Positions 1-8,019 of a DNA stretch of 64,000 bases are shown here, one piece after another (within the stretch, counting starts at the first letter, position 1; each line of letters starts with the position of its first letter). This DNA comes from Lewinella sp. 4G2 (GTDB taxonomy: Bacteria; Bacteroidota; Bacteroidia; Chitinophagales; Saprospiraceae). A model generated the notes under the pieces. It was not told where the DNA came from, ran no database searches, and saw nothing but the letters and a program-made list of their open reading frames with translations. A program made the translations under genes and the position numbers. The stretch lies in assembly GCF_001625015.1 (NCBI RefSeq), contig NZ_LVWJ02000014.1, positions 1,302,001 to 1,366,000 of the forward strand, read 5' to 3'.

Positions 1-1925
1 AGTTTGGGGTGGCTTGGTGACGCACCCTGGCTGCCAAAATCCGCCGGCGTAGCCACCAAGCCGCGCCCGAAGAGTTGCGCCCAAAAACGATTGACCGTCA
101 CCCGCGCAGTAAGGGGATTGGTATCGCTGACCAGCCACTGCGCAAATTCAAGGCGGTTGGCAAAATCCCCACCGTCCATCTCTTTGCCGTGGACCAACCA
201 GTTGCCTCGTTCAAACAGGTAGGTTTTTCGGGCTTGTTCCGGAGGATTTTCTAGTAAGATCGGTGTGCGGATAGAATCGTAGGTAGTGGTTAATTCTTCG
301 ACGAAGCGCTTGATTTCCGCGTAGCCATCCCGTTCGGCACCCGGCAGGGCATCCTCAAAACCTACGGTGTACAGGCGGACGACTTCCCCGTCACCCGGGG
401 CGCCCTGGGCCGTTACGTGGATGCGGTGGGTACCCGACTGCCCAGCTAAATTTAACCGTTGTCGTTTCGTCCAGGCGCCTTTGTCGTTAGTAAATCGACC
501 AATCTCCCTCCCTTGTGGGCCGTCCAGGCGAAATATCAAATCGCCGGGGCTGCGGGGTGCATACTCCAGTACCAGCGCGTCAGTATTTCCCAGGTCCCGT
601 TCGGGTAAGATGATATGGTTACCATTGCGAAGTACGAGGACATCCTCATCACCACGTCCGGTAAAGACACCATCGTACGCCTCCAGATTGTAGGCGCGCA
701 TCCTGGGCTCTCGCATCTTGATCCACCGCCGCCACCACTGCTGGGTGCTGTTGTCTTCCTCGGCGAGCCAGTCACTGAGTTTGCGGTACTTCCGTTCATT
801 ATGGGCGTGAAAGGTGATGAAATTGGGGCTTTCCGTGGCGTGGTCGTGGTCCACCGTATTATTGAACAGAGCGTACGCCTCGTAGAAGCGTTCGTGTTCG
901 ATGGGGTCATAGGGGTGGCTGTGGCACTGTACGCAGGCCATCGTAGTCCCCTGCCATATCTCGTACGTCGTGCTGACGCGGTCCATTACGGATTGGGTTC
1001 GGAACTCTTCGTTCTCCGTACCACCTTCGTCGTTCGCCGGGGTATTCCGGTGCATGGCCGTGGCGATCAATTGGTCTTCGGTGGGTGCTTCCAGTAGGTC
1101 CCCAGCCAATTGGTCGATGGTGAACTGGTCAAACGGCAGGTCCCGATTAAAGGCGCGGATCACCCAGTCGCGGTAGGGCCAGATCGTTCGGGACTGGTCT
1201 CTTTCGTTTCCCCGGCTATCCGCGTACCGGGCCAGATCGAGCCAGTAGCTCGCCAAATGTTCTCCGTAGGTAGGCTGGCTGAGTAAGGTATCTACGAGGC
1301 GTTCGTAAGCATCGGGCCGCTCATCACTCAGGTAAGCTTCCGCCAGAGCTGGCCGCGGAGGGAGGCCCGTAAGGTCAAAACTGACGCGGCGGAGTAATTT
1401 GTCCTTGTCGGCTGGTGGGTTTGGGACAATCCCCTCCGCCTTTAACTGCGCACGAACGAAATGATCAATCCGTTGGCCTGCTCCGTCAATGGCCGCGGGT
1501 ACTTCCGGTGGGACTGGGACCTCATAGGCCCAGTGCTTTTCCCATTCCGCACCCTCATCGATCCACTGGCTGAGGACGCTTATTTCCGCATCCGTAAGTG
1601 GTTGCTCACCGAGCGGCATCCGTAATTCCGGGTCCGCGTGCCGGGCGCGGACGATGACCTCACTACTGGCCGCATCACCTGGCACGATGGCGAATTTTCC
1701 GGAGGCCGTTTCCCGTAGGGCATTTTCCCTGAAAACTAGCCCAAAGCCACCCGCTTGCTTAACGCCGCCGTGGCAGCCAACGCACTTGGCATTAAAAATG
1801 GGCCGTACATCCGCCGTAAAGCTTACCGAACCTCGACTGGGACCACACCCCGTAGTCGCTAGGCTAGCGACAATCGCCAGTAGCCACAGCAGCAAAGTAG
1901 AGGCTAGTAGGTTCGCGCGTATCAT
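1..1925 (-). CDS. Planctomycete-type cytochrome c / DUF1549 / DUF1553 protein, C-terminus outside window
   Basis: Reading the minus strand from ATG at 1925 gives an open frame of about 641 residues that runs off the left edge without a stop. Residues 1-27 are hydrophobic and end in TTGC, a weak lipobox, so this may be a lipoprotein. A heme-binding CVGCH lies at residues 48-52, in the PSCyt1 domain. A DUF1549 (PSCyt2) region follows, with its typical CVQCHSHPYDP near residue 331. The last visible part, NRFWAQLFGRGLV, is the start of a DUF1553 (PSD1) domain. Full-length relatives are usually around 900-1100 residues, so roughly a third is missing. Such proteins are common in planctomycetes and marine Bacteroidota and often sit near polysaccharide-use genes; the substrate is unknown. 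The family call is firm, the function is not. Confidence 0.9.
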   Translation of the reverse strand, partial: MIRANLLASTLLLWLLAIVASLATTGCGPSRGSVSFTADVRPIFNAKCVGCHGGVKQAGGFGLVFRENALRETASGKFAIVPGDAASSEVIVRARHADPELRMPLGEQPLTDAEISVLSQWIDEGAEWEKHWAYEVPVPPEVPAAIDGAGQRIDHFVRAQLKAEGIVPNPPADKDKLLRRVSFDLTGLPPRPALAEAYLSDERPDAYERLVDTLLSQPTYGEHLASYWLDLARYADSRGNERDQSRTIWPYRDWVIRAFNRDLPFDQFTIDQLAGDLLEAPTEDQLIATAMHRNTPANDEGGTENEEFRTQSVMDRVSTTYEIWQGTTMACVQCHSHPYDPIEHERFYEAYALFNNTVDHDHATESPNFITFHAHNERKYRKLSDWLAEEDNSTQQWWRRWIKMREPRMRAYNLEAYDGVFTGRGDEDVLVLRNGNHIILPERDLGNTDALVLEYAPRSPGDLIFRLDGPQGREIGRFTNDKGAWTKRQRLNLAGQSGTHRIHVTAQGAPGDGEVVRLYTVGFEDALPGAERDGYAEIKRFVEELTTTYDSIRTPILLENPPEQARKTYLFERGNWLVHGKEMDGGDFANRLEFAQWLVSDTNPLTARVTVNRFWAQLFGRGLVATPADFGSQGASPSHPK

Positions 1926-2117
1926 GAATTGCCTGGTACTTAGTGAAGCCTAATTTTGAGTTATGCGGGATAAACTTGGGATAAAAGGTAGGAAAATTAT
2001 TGGCGGGGAGGGGTGCAATGCCAATCTAGTGGCGTTAATGCGAAGGCCTCATTTGTATTCGTAATTCTGCAGGATTTCAATTAAATCATAAGTCCCTATG
2101 CAATTGCATTTTAAATA

Positions 2118-2135
2118 GGGCGCTACCGCAGGTCC
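2118..2135 (+). repeat. Dispersed 18-bp word, diverged copy
   Basis: GGGCGCTACCGCAGGTCC differs at two positions from the consensus GGGCGCTGCCGCRGGTGC. It is followed by AAAG, as in the copy at 57358. It lies in noncoding DNA downstream of lysS. Confidence 0.6.
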
Positions 2136-2166
2136 AAAGTGAATGGATTGGCCACAGTACTAACTA

Positions 2167-2203
2167 AAACGGGAGAAGCCAGGTACTTTGGCTGCTCCCG
2201 TTT
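2167..2203 (-). terminator. Hairpin downstream of lysS
   Basis: AAACGGGAG and CTCCCGTTT form a 9-bp stem with an inner GCC/GGC extension across a small internal mismatch. It lies about 110 bp beyond the lysS stop on the minus strand. The tract after it on that strand is only moderately T-rich, so termination is likely but not certain. The stem is symmetrical and could act on either strand. Confidence 0.55.
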
Positions 2204-2285
2204 CTAATCAGGTAGTATGGCGCATGAGGGGAAAATCAGTCCTCACTTATCGGCAGCCGAGCAAAGCGAGTGCAACAGCGGTAGC

Positions 2286-2327
2286 CAATCGTCACTCGTC
2301 AATCACTAATCGTTAATCGTTACTCAC
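2286..2327. repeat. Degenerate 7-bp array overlapping the lysS stop codon
   Basis: Six adjacent heptamers can be read: CAATCGT, CACTCGT, CAATCAC, TAATCGT, TAATCGT, TACTCAC. The array covers the last codons of lysS (VSND and the TAA stop) and continues into the spacer. It resembles the CGNNACT arrays at 15472, 53834 and 57310. Confidence 0.6.
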
Positions 2328-3848
2328 CCCCTCCGGCCGCATCTGCGGAAAAAACAACACCTCCTGAATCGAAGACTGCCCCGTGATCAACATCACCAAT
2401 CGGTCAATACCAAAGCCAATCCCGGCCGTGGGCGGCATCCCGTACTCCAGGGCGCGCAGGAAGTCTTCGTCGATCGGCATGGCCTCGTCGTCACCCCGCT
2501 TGGCGAGCTTGACTTGCTCTTCGAAACGCTCCCGCTGGTCAATCGGGTCGTTGAGCTCGGAGTAGCTGTTCGCTAATTCCTTACCGTTTACGATCAGTTC
2601 GAAGCGCTCCACCAAACCGGGCTTGCTGCGGTGCTTTTTGGTGAGGGGAGACATCTCCACGGGGTAATCCGTAATGAAGGTGGGCTGGATCAGTTTGGCC
2701 TCCACGTGGTCGCCAAAGATCTCGTCGATGATTTTACCGCGGCCCATCGTGTTGTCGAGGCCGACGTGCAGCCGCTTCGCGATGGCGCGCAGTTCGTCCT
2801 CGTCGGCGCCGTTGATGTCTTCACCGGTGTATTCCTTGATGGCGTCGGCCATCGTCAATCGGCGGTAGGGGCCGGCGAAGTCGATCTCGTTTTCGCCCGC
2901 CATCACCTTGGCGTGGTCGCCTCCGTTGACGGTCTTGACGGCGTACTCGAGCAACTCCTCGGTCGTGTCCATCATCCAGTTGTAATCCTTGTAGGCTACG
3001 TAAAATTCGATGGCGGTGAACTCGGGGTTGTGCGTCCGGTCCATCCCCTCGTTGCGGAAGTTCTTGCTGAATTCGTAAACGGCATCAAATCCCCCGACGA
3101 TCAGCCGCTTCAAATAAAGTTCGTTGGCGATCCGCAGGTACATCGGTACGTCCAGCGTATTGTGGTGGGTCGCGAAGGGCCGGGCCGCGGCGCCACCGTG
3201 AATTCCCTGCAGGATGGGCGTCTCCACCTCGATCATGCCCATCCCGTCCAGGAAGGTGCGAATGGCGGTGACGAGGCGGGTCCGCTTGATGAAGGTTTCC
3301 TTCACCTCTGGGTTCACCACCAGGTCCACGTAACGCTGCCGGTAACGCAGTTCCGGGTTGTCAAACTTGTCGTAAACGTTGCCGTCCTCATCCGTTTTCG
3401 GGGTCGGTAACGGGCGCAGCGATTTGCCCAGAAAAGTAAATTCTTTGACGTGGATGGAGGTCTCCCCCGTCCGCGTTTTAAACACGAAGCCCTTCACCCC
3501 GATGAAGTCGCCCAAATCCAGCAATTTCTTGAACAGGGTATTGTACAACGCCTTGTCTTCCCCCGGCGCAATATCGTCGCGACTCACGTAGATCTGCACG
3601 CGCCCGGAACTGTCCTGAATGGATGCAAAGGAGGCTTTCCCCATGATCCGCCGCGCCATTAGCCGCCCGGCCACGGTCACTTCGGTAAGATTCGTCGATT
3701 TATTCTCCTCGTCAAATTCCGCCGTCTCGTTGATCTCTTTGGCCAGGTGCGTCACGGGAAAAGTCGCCGCCGGAAACGGCTCGATCCCCATCTCCCGGAT
3801 CTTCGTCAAATTATCTCTTCGTACTAATTCCTGTTCGCTGCGTTCCAT
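2313..3848 (-). CDS. lysS: Lysyl-tRNA synthetase, class II
   Basis: This 511-residue protein attaches lysine to tRNA-Lys in the cytoplasm. It has an N-terminal OB-fold anticodon-binding domain (about residues 55-165, with [17 protein letters not shown]), then the class II catalytic core: motif 1 around [10 protein letters not shown], motif 2 at [15 protein letters not shown], and motif 3 at [15 protein letters not shown] near the C-terminus. Length is normal for bacterial LysRS. The start [13 protein letters not shown] fits the family, and a -7-like box (TACCTTCG) lies 20 bp upstream. It appears monocistronic; the gene on its far side is separated by a hairpin. The last codons lie within a short 7-bp repeat array. 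Confidence 0.98.
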   Translation of the reverse strand: MERSEQELVRRDNLTKIREMGIEPFPAATFPVTHLAKEINETAEFDEENKSTNLTEVTVAGRLMARRIMGKASFASIQDSSGRVQIYVSRDDIAPGEDKALYNTLFKKLLDLGDFIGVKGFVFKTRTGETSIHVKEFTFLGKSLRPLPTPKTDEDGNVYDKFDNPELRYRQRYVDLVVNPEVKETFIKRTRLVTAIRTFLDGMGMIEVETPILQGIHGGAAARPFATHHNTLDVPMYLRIANELYLKRLIVGGFDAVYEFSKNFRNEGMDRTHNPEFTAIEFYVAYKDYNWMMDTTEELLEYAVKTVNGGDHAKVMAGENEIDFAGPYRRLTMADAIKEYTGEDINGADEDELRAIAKRLHVGLDNTMGRGKIIDEIFGDHVEAKLIQPTFITDYPVEMSPLTKKHRSKPGLVERFELIVNGKELANSYSELNDPIDQRERFEEQVKLAKRGDDEAMPIDEDFLRALEYGMPPTAGIGFGIDRLVMLITGQSSIQEVLFFPQMRPEGVSND

Positions 3849-3868
3849 GGGTCATAAATTTTAAGGCG

Positions 3869-3876
3869 CGAAGGTA
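3869..3876 (-). promoter_or_regulatory. Putative -7 promoter box of lysS
   Basis: On the minus strand the box reads TACCTTCG, one mismatch from the Bacteroidota -7 consensus TAnnTTTG. It ends 20 nt before the lysS ATG. No clear -33 TTG is seen at normal spacing. Confidence 0.35.
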
Positions 3877-3982
3877 AGGGTAATTAGGCGGCCCGTAGCT
3901 AGGGCGTGCGGGCCTTTCCTTCCCACAATCCGTAGCCGAACACCGAGGCGGAATGGCATAGTTGCGCGTTGTCTTGGATATT

Positions 3983-4000
3983 GGGCGCTGCCGCGGGTGC
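3983..4000 (+). repeat. Dispersed 18-bp word, exact copy
   Basis: GGGCGCTGCCGCGGGTGC, followed by GGGGC. Noncoding, upstream of lysS and of the helicase gene. It matches the G-type consensus exactly. Confidence 0.75.
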
Positions 4001-4333
4001 GGGGCAATTGGGATTGGGCAATAGTAAAGGATGCCTCAATATGAAGGGCGACGTGGAATGCCTCCGGCGGTTTCCTAGGGAGTAAGAGGAGAATAGAGAG
4101 CAACCGAGGAATTATCAGGTGATTAATATCTCGGAGCTATTGTGAATCTCATCAAAACGGAGACAAAGTGTCCCGGAGGGAGACGCTAGTTAGCCTAGGG
4201 TCAAGGAGGCCAACGGCCGAACGACCCTAGGTTTTCGTTATTCCCGCCAATAGCCAAACGAACCTAGCCATACGTCTACTAACGTTAACCCCGGAGGGGT
4301 TCACCTCGTAGCCCGGTGTTAGTCGGCGTAGCC

Positions 4334-4485
4334 GATCTCGCTCCGGGTTTTCGATTCTAACGCCGACCTCATTCGGAATTTGTTCTACATCGATCTCGCT
4401 CCGGGTTTTCGATCATAACGCCGAATTCCTCGGAGTTTTAAATCCCAACACCTACCTCGCTCCGGGTCTTCGTTATTCAACCTAG
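4334..4485 (+). repeat. Degenerate tandem repeat, about 60-bp unit
   Basis: Unit A (4334-4391) and unit B (4392-4454) both begin GATCTCGCTCCGGGTTTTCG, followed by AT(T/C)(C/A)TAACGCCGA. A third partial unit (4455-4485) starts CTCGCTCCGGGTCTTCG. Earlier text at 4219-4240 (GGTTTTCGTTATTCCCGCC) looks like an older relative. The units may be decayed palindromic intergenic repeats, but no associated transposase lies nearby. The 3' end lies about 80 bp before the helicase start. Confidence 0.55.
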
Positions 4486-4565
4486 ATGCCAAATAGACAC
4501 CGCCTTTTCCCCATCCCCCCCAACCTATCCCCCCACCACCGGTTATCCTACCGCACGCCCCCTTC

Positions 4566-7500
4566 ATGCGCCAACAAGTCCAAGAAAACAACGCCACTTT
4601 CCTCGCCGAGATGGAGCGCCTCAACCCCGCCCAGCGGGCCGCCGTGGAGCAGATCGATGGACCGGTCATGGTCCTGGCCGGGCCGGGGACGGGCAAGACC
4701 CACCTCCTCGCCGCGCGCATCGGTAACATTTTGCTGGAGACGGACACCGGCGCCCACAACATCCTCTGCCTCACCTTTACCGACGCTGGGGTCAAAGCGA
4801 TGCGGGAACGGCTCCTGCAGTTCATCGGTCCGGAGGCCCACCGGGTGAACATCCATACTTTTCATGGCTTCTGCTCCAACGTCATCCAGCAGAACCTGCA
4901 GTACTTTGGCCGGCCGGGACTGGAGCCCATTAGTGAGCTGGAACAAATCCGGATCATCCGCCAACTGCTGGATGAGGTGCCGCCGGACAACCCCCTCAAG
5001 CAAGGCTACAGCGAGCCCTACTACCACGAGCCCCACCTGAAGAACCTCTTTAGCGACATCAAGAGTGAAAACTGGGACCTCGACCAAATCGAACAAGCCA
5101 TCGAACGTTACGTGCGGGATTTACCCACGACGGAAGGTTTCTTCTACGCCAAGAAATACAAAGACAAGCAGCCCGGCGATCTCAAACTCGGGAAGATCGC
5201 CGAAGCCACCAATAAAATGGAACGCCTCCGGGCCGCGGCGGAACTCTTCCCCCGCTACCAGCAGGCACTGCGGGAACAACGCCGCTACGATTACGGAGAT
5301 ATGATCGGGTGGGTCCTCCGGGCCTTTAACGAACACCCTTCCCTGTTGCTCTCCTACCAGGAGCGGTACCAGTACCTCCTCGTCGATGAATTCCAGGATA
5401 CCAATGGCTCGCAGGACGACATCATCACCCTCCTGACCAAACCGTGGGAACGCCCCAACATCTTCATTGTAGGGGACGACGACCAGGCCATCTACGAATT
5501 CCAGGGTGCCCGCCTCCGGTCGATGATCGACTTCTTTCAGCGGTACGACGCAGTGACCGTCATTACTCTGAAGGAGAATTACCGGAGCCGGCAGGCCATC
5601 CTCAACGCCGCATCCGCCCTCATTGAGGGGAATAACTACCGGATCGGGGCTGAGCTTCCGGACATTGAGGTGGATAAACAACTATCCGCCGCCGCCTTCC
5701 CCACCTCCCTTGCACCTGCGGCAGCGCCCACTCTGGCTACGGAACCTGAAGCAGCGCCCGTTTCAATTTACGAGTACACCAACCAGACGCAGGAGCTGGC
5801 GGGGCTACTCGCCCAACTATTTGCGTGGAAGGAAGCCGGGGTGCCGTGGGAAGAAATGGCCGTGATCTACGCCAAACACAGCCAGGCCGCGCGCCTGCGC
5901 CACGTGCTGGAACGTAGTGGGATCCCCTACCGAACGAAGCGGCGACCGAACGTGCTGGACGGCCGGCCAGCGCGGCAACTTCGGGAGCTACTGGGGTACC
6001 TGGACGGGGAACACACCAGCCCCGGCACCGGCGAACACCTGATTTACCGCGTCCTCCACTTCCGCTGCTTTGGCATCGCACCGGTGGACCTGGCCCGCAT
6101 GAACGTCGCCCGCCTCCAACTCCGGAATGAACGCGGGCAATCCCCCACCTGGCGGATGTACCTGCTGGACCCTGCGGCGTGGCCAACCGACCTGGAAACG
6201 AAAGCAAAGATCCTGCACGTTGCCGCCTGGCTGGAAGAAATGATCGGTCTGATGGGCAGCCTTGCCCTACCCGCCTACGTGGAGCGCGCCATGAACGAAT
6301 CCGGCCTGCTACCCGATACCCTGCGCGACCCGAACCGGGCGGAACTGGTGCAGCACCTGGCTACCTTCAACGACTTCGTGATCGCCGAGATCGCCCGCCG
6401 CCCTAAGTTGACGCTCACCGGATTGCTCGATACCCTCCAGCAAATGGACGATAACTGGCTGGAGATCCCCATCCGTTCTCACCTCGACCAGGTGGAGGCC
6501 GTGACGCTCGTCACCGCCCACAGCGCGAAGGGGCTGGAATACGATAAGGTGTGGATGCTCGACTGCTCGGAGAAGACCTGGGGGACGGGCAGTAACCGCG
6601 GCGGCCAACGGAAATTCAGCCTGCCGGATACGCTGTCCTACACCGGCCCCGAAAGCCTGGAGGAAGCCAAGCGCCGCCTCTTTTTCGTGGCCATCACCCG
6701 CGCAAAAACGGAGGTAGTGATCTCCGTCTCCGAACTGAACGACAAGAATAAAGCCCAAGAACGGGCCATCTTCATCGATGAGTTGGTGGCCAAGACCGAC
6801 CTTACCCTCCAACCCGGAGGGCTGGCTAGCGACAGGACTTTTGAGCTGGCTAAAACCCAACTCGGGCCGGTGGATCCTTCCCGCCTACCCGGCCTCGAAC
6901 GCTCGGCGGTGGCGGAATTGCTTTCCGACTTTCGCCTCAGCGTTTCCGCCCTCTACGCTTACCTGGATTGCCCCACTAAATTCTTCTACGAGAAGCTACT
7001 CGGGGTGCCGGACCGGGAACGGGAGCAGGCCCTCTACGGCTCCGCCCTCCACGAAGCGCTGGAGACTTACTTCAACCGGATGCTGGCGGATTCGGGCCGC
7101 GTCTTCCCCAGCAAGGAAGAATTACTGTACAACTTTGAGGCCAGCCTCTCCAACCGGCGGGGCCGCTTTACGCCCGCAGCTTTCAGCCGCAGGATGGAGC
7201 AGGGAAAGGCCGCGCTGAGCCTCTATTTCGATACCTACCGGGCGACCTGGACGACCGATTGCGAAACCGAACTCCGAATCGTCAACGCCGAAGTGAATGG
7301 CATCCCCCTAACCGGAATGATCGACCGGGTGGACGTGCTTTCGGATGCCTTCGTGCGCGTGGTGGATTACAAAACGAGCGCGTCGGGGTCGGGTAGTACC
7401 CAGTCCGGCAAGCTGCGTGGCCCAACAAAATCCAAACCCGAAGGGGGAGCGTACTGGCGGCAGCTGGCCTTCTACAAATTGCTGTACGACGCGCGGCCGG

Positions 7501-7763
7501 GGCAGATCCGCCGCGTGAAGGAAGGCCACATCAGTTACCTGATGATCAACCAGGCGGGGGAGCAACCCTTTTCGGAGGGGCGGCTCGAACCGAAGGACAT
7601 GATCGCGATTCGCGAGATCATCGGAGAAACGTGGGCGTCCATTCAGGAGCAGGATTTCGCGGGGTGCGGCGAAAGCGACTGTGAATGGTGCCAATTCGTA
7701 GCGGCGTTGCGGGAAACTATTCCGGCGGACTCGGAGGATTACGGGCTGGATGATCCTAGTTAA
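4566..7763 (+). CDS. UvrD-type helicase fused to Fe-S PD-(D/E)XK nuclease
   Basis: This 1065-residue protein combines an SF1A DNA helicase with a C-terminal nuclease, a layout shared with AddA/AddB-type recombination and repair enzymes. Walker A GPGTGKT is at 39-45, DEFQDTN at 274-280, then GDDDQAIYEFQGA near 302, TAHSAKGLEYD near 647 and AITRAKTE near 708. The C-terminal domain has LDCPTKFFYEKLLG (about 800), GMIDRVDV, DYKTSAS (about 934) and a closing C-x4-C-x2-C (about 1033). The early Cys plus the closing triad is the four-cysteine pattern of Fe-S nucleases such as AddB and Cas4. No AddB partner is adjacent. A copy of the 18-bp word encodes APAAAP in a linker near residue 383. The start is the first in-frame ATG before the Q-motif region (LNPAQRAAV). 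Confidence 0.93.
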   Translation: MRQQVQENNATFLAEMERLNPAQRAAVEQIDGPVMVLAGPGTGKTHLLAARIGNILLETDTGAHNILCLTFTDAGVKAMRERLLQFIGPEAHRVNIHTFHGFCSNVIQQNLQYFGRPGLEPISELEQIRIIRQLLDEVPPDNPLKQGYSEPYYHEPHLKNLFSDIKSENWDLDQIEQAIERYVRDLPTTEGFFYAKKYKDKQPGDLKLGKIAEATNKMERLRAAAELFPRYQQALREQRRYDYGDMIGWVLRAFNEHPSLLLSYQERYQYLLVDEFQDTNGSQDDIITLLTKPWERPNIFIVGDDDQAIYEFQGARLRSMIDFFQRYDAVTVITLKENYRSRQAILNAASALIEGNNYRIGAELPDIEVDKQLSAAAFPTSLAPAAAPTLATEPEAAPVSIYEYTNQTQELAGLLAQLFAWKEAGVPWEEMAVIYAKHSQAARLRHVLERSGIPYRTKRRPNVLDGRPARQLRELLGYLDGEHTSPGTGEHLIYRVLHFRCFGIAPVDLARMNVARLQLRNERGQSPTWRMYLLDPAAWPTDLETKAKILHVAAWLEEMIGLMGSLALPAYVERAMNESGLLPDTLRDPNRAELVQHLATFNDFVIAEIARRPKLTLTGLLDTLQQMDDNWLEIPIRSHLDQVEAVTLVTAHSAKGLEYDKVWMLDCSEKTWGTGSNRGGQRKFSLPDTLSYTGPESLEEAKRRLFFVAITRAKTEVVISVSELNDKNKAQERAIFIDELVAKTDLTLQPGGLASDRTFELAKTQLGPVDPSRLPGLERSAVAELLSDFRLSVSALYAYLDCPTKFFYEKLLGVPDREREQALYGSALHEALETYFNRMLADSGRVFPSKEELLYNFEASLSNRRGRFTPAAFSRRMEQGKAALSLYFDTYRATWTTDCETELRIVNAEVNGIPLTGMIDRVDVLSDAFVRVVDYKTSASGSGSTQSGKLRGPTKSKPEGGAYWRQLAFYKLLYDARPGQIRRVKEGHISYLMINQAGEQPFSEGRLEPKDMIAIREIIGETWASIQEQDFAGCGESDCEWCQFVAALRETIPADSEDYGLDDPS
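5712..5729 (-). repeat. Dispersed 18-bp word inside the helicase gene
   Basis: GCACCTGCGGCAGCGCCC on the plus strand is the exact reverse complement of the A-type consensus. It is read as APAAAP in a Pro/Ala-rich linker of the helicase-nuclease. Confidence 0.75.
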
Positions 7764-7981
7764 GTAACCGTCCTGCCACCGTGTATCCTTTACTAGGTAA
7801 ATGCCAAGGTATGATTTTCGGTCTGCCTTTCGATGGGCCGCTACAAGCGCTAAATCAGGTTAAAATACTCCCAAACCGCCTTAAATGGAGGTAAACCGAC
7901 ACTTGTAAACTACGGCTACTCAGTAGGATGAAGTACTTTCGCGGCCTAATGAATATACCGAGGTTCCTTATTTTGGTATTT

Positions 7982-7989
7982 TATTTTTG
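7982..7989 (+). promoter_or_regulatory. Putative -7 promoter box of the metalloprotease gene
   Basis: TATTTTTG matches TAnnTTTG exactly and lies 30 nt before the ATG at 8020. A TTTTGG upstream is too close to be a normal -33 element. The spacer 7764-8019 is otherwise featureless. Confidence 0.35.
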
Positions 7990-8019
7990 AATTTTCATCA
8001 GAACTGAATCAACACACGT

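Larger units (their letters stand above)
1926..2312. other. Intergenic spacer between the cytochrome gene and lysS
   Basis: No convincing gene is seen in this 387-bp spacer. It holds a diverged copy of the 18-bp dispersed word (2118-2135), a terminator-like hairpin (2167-2203) and most of a degenerate 7-bp array next to the lysS stop codon (2286-2327). On the minus strand a TACCTTTT box upstream of the cytochrome gene (forward 1983-1990) could be its -7 promoter element, with one mismatch to TAnnTTTG. Confidence 0.5.
3849..4565. other. Long repeat-bearing spacer between lysS and the helicase gene
   Basis: No credible gene is seen in this 717-bp divergent spacer; short frames here lack coding character. 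It contains the lysS promoter box, an 18-bp word copy at 3983-4000, and from about 4200 a run of related C/G-rich words ending in a degenerate tandem repeat (4334-4485). Confidence 0.5.

Noticed and set aside
3861-4103. An 80-residue minus-strand frame in the lysS-helicase spacer
   Set aside because: It has low-complexity, GC-biased composition, overlaps the lysS promoter box and the 18-bp word, and shows no family features.
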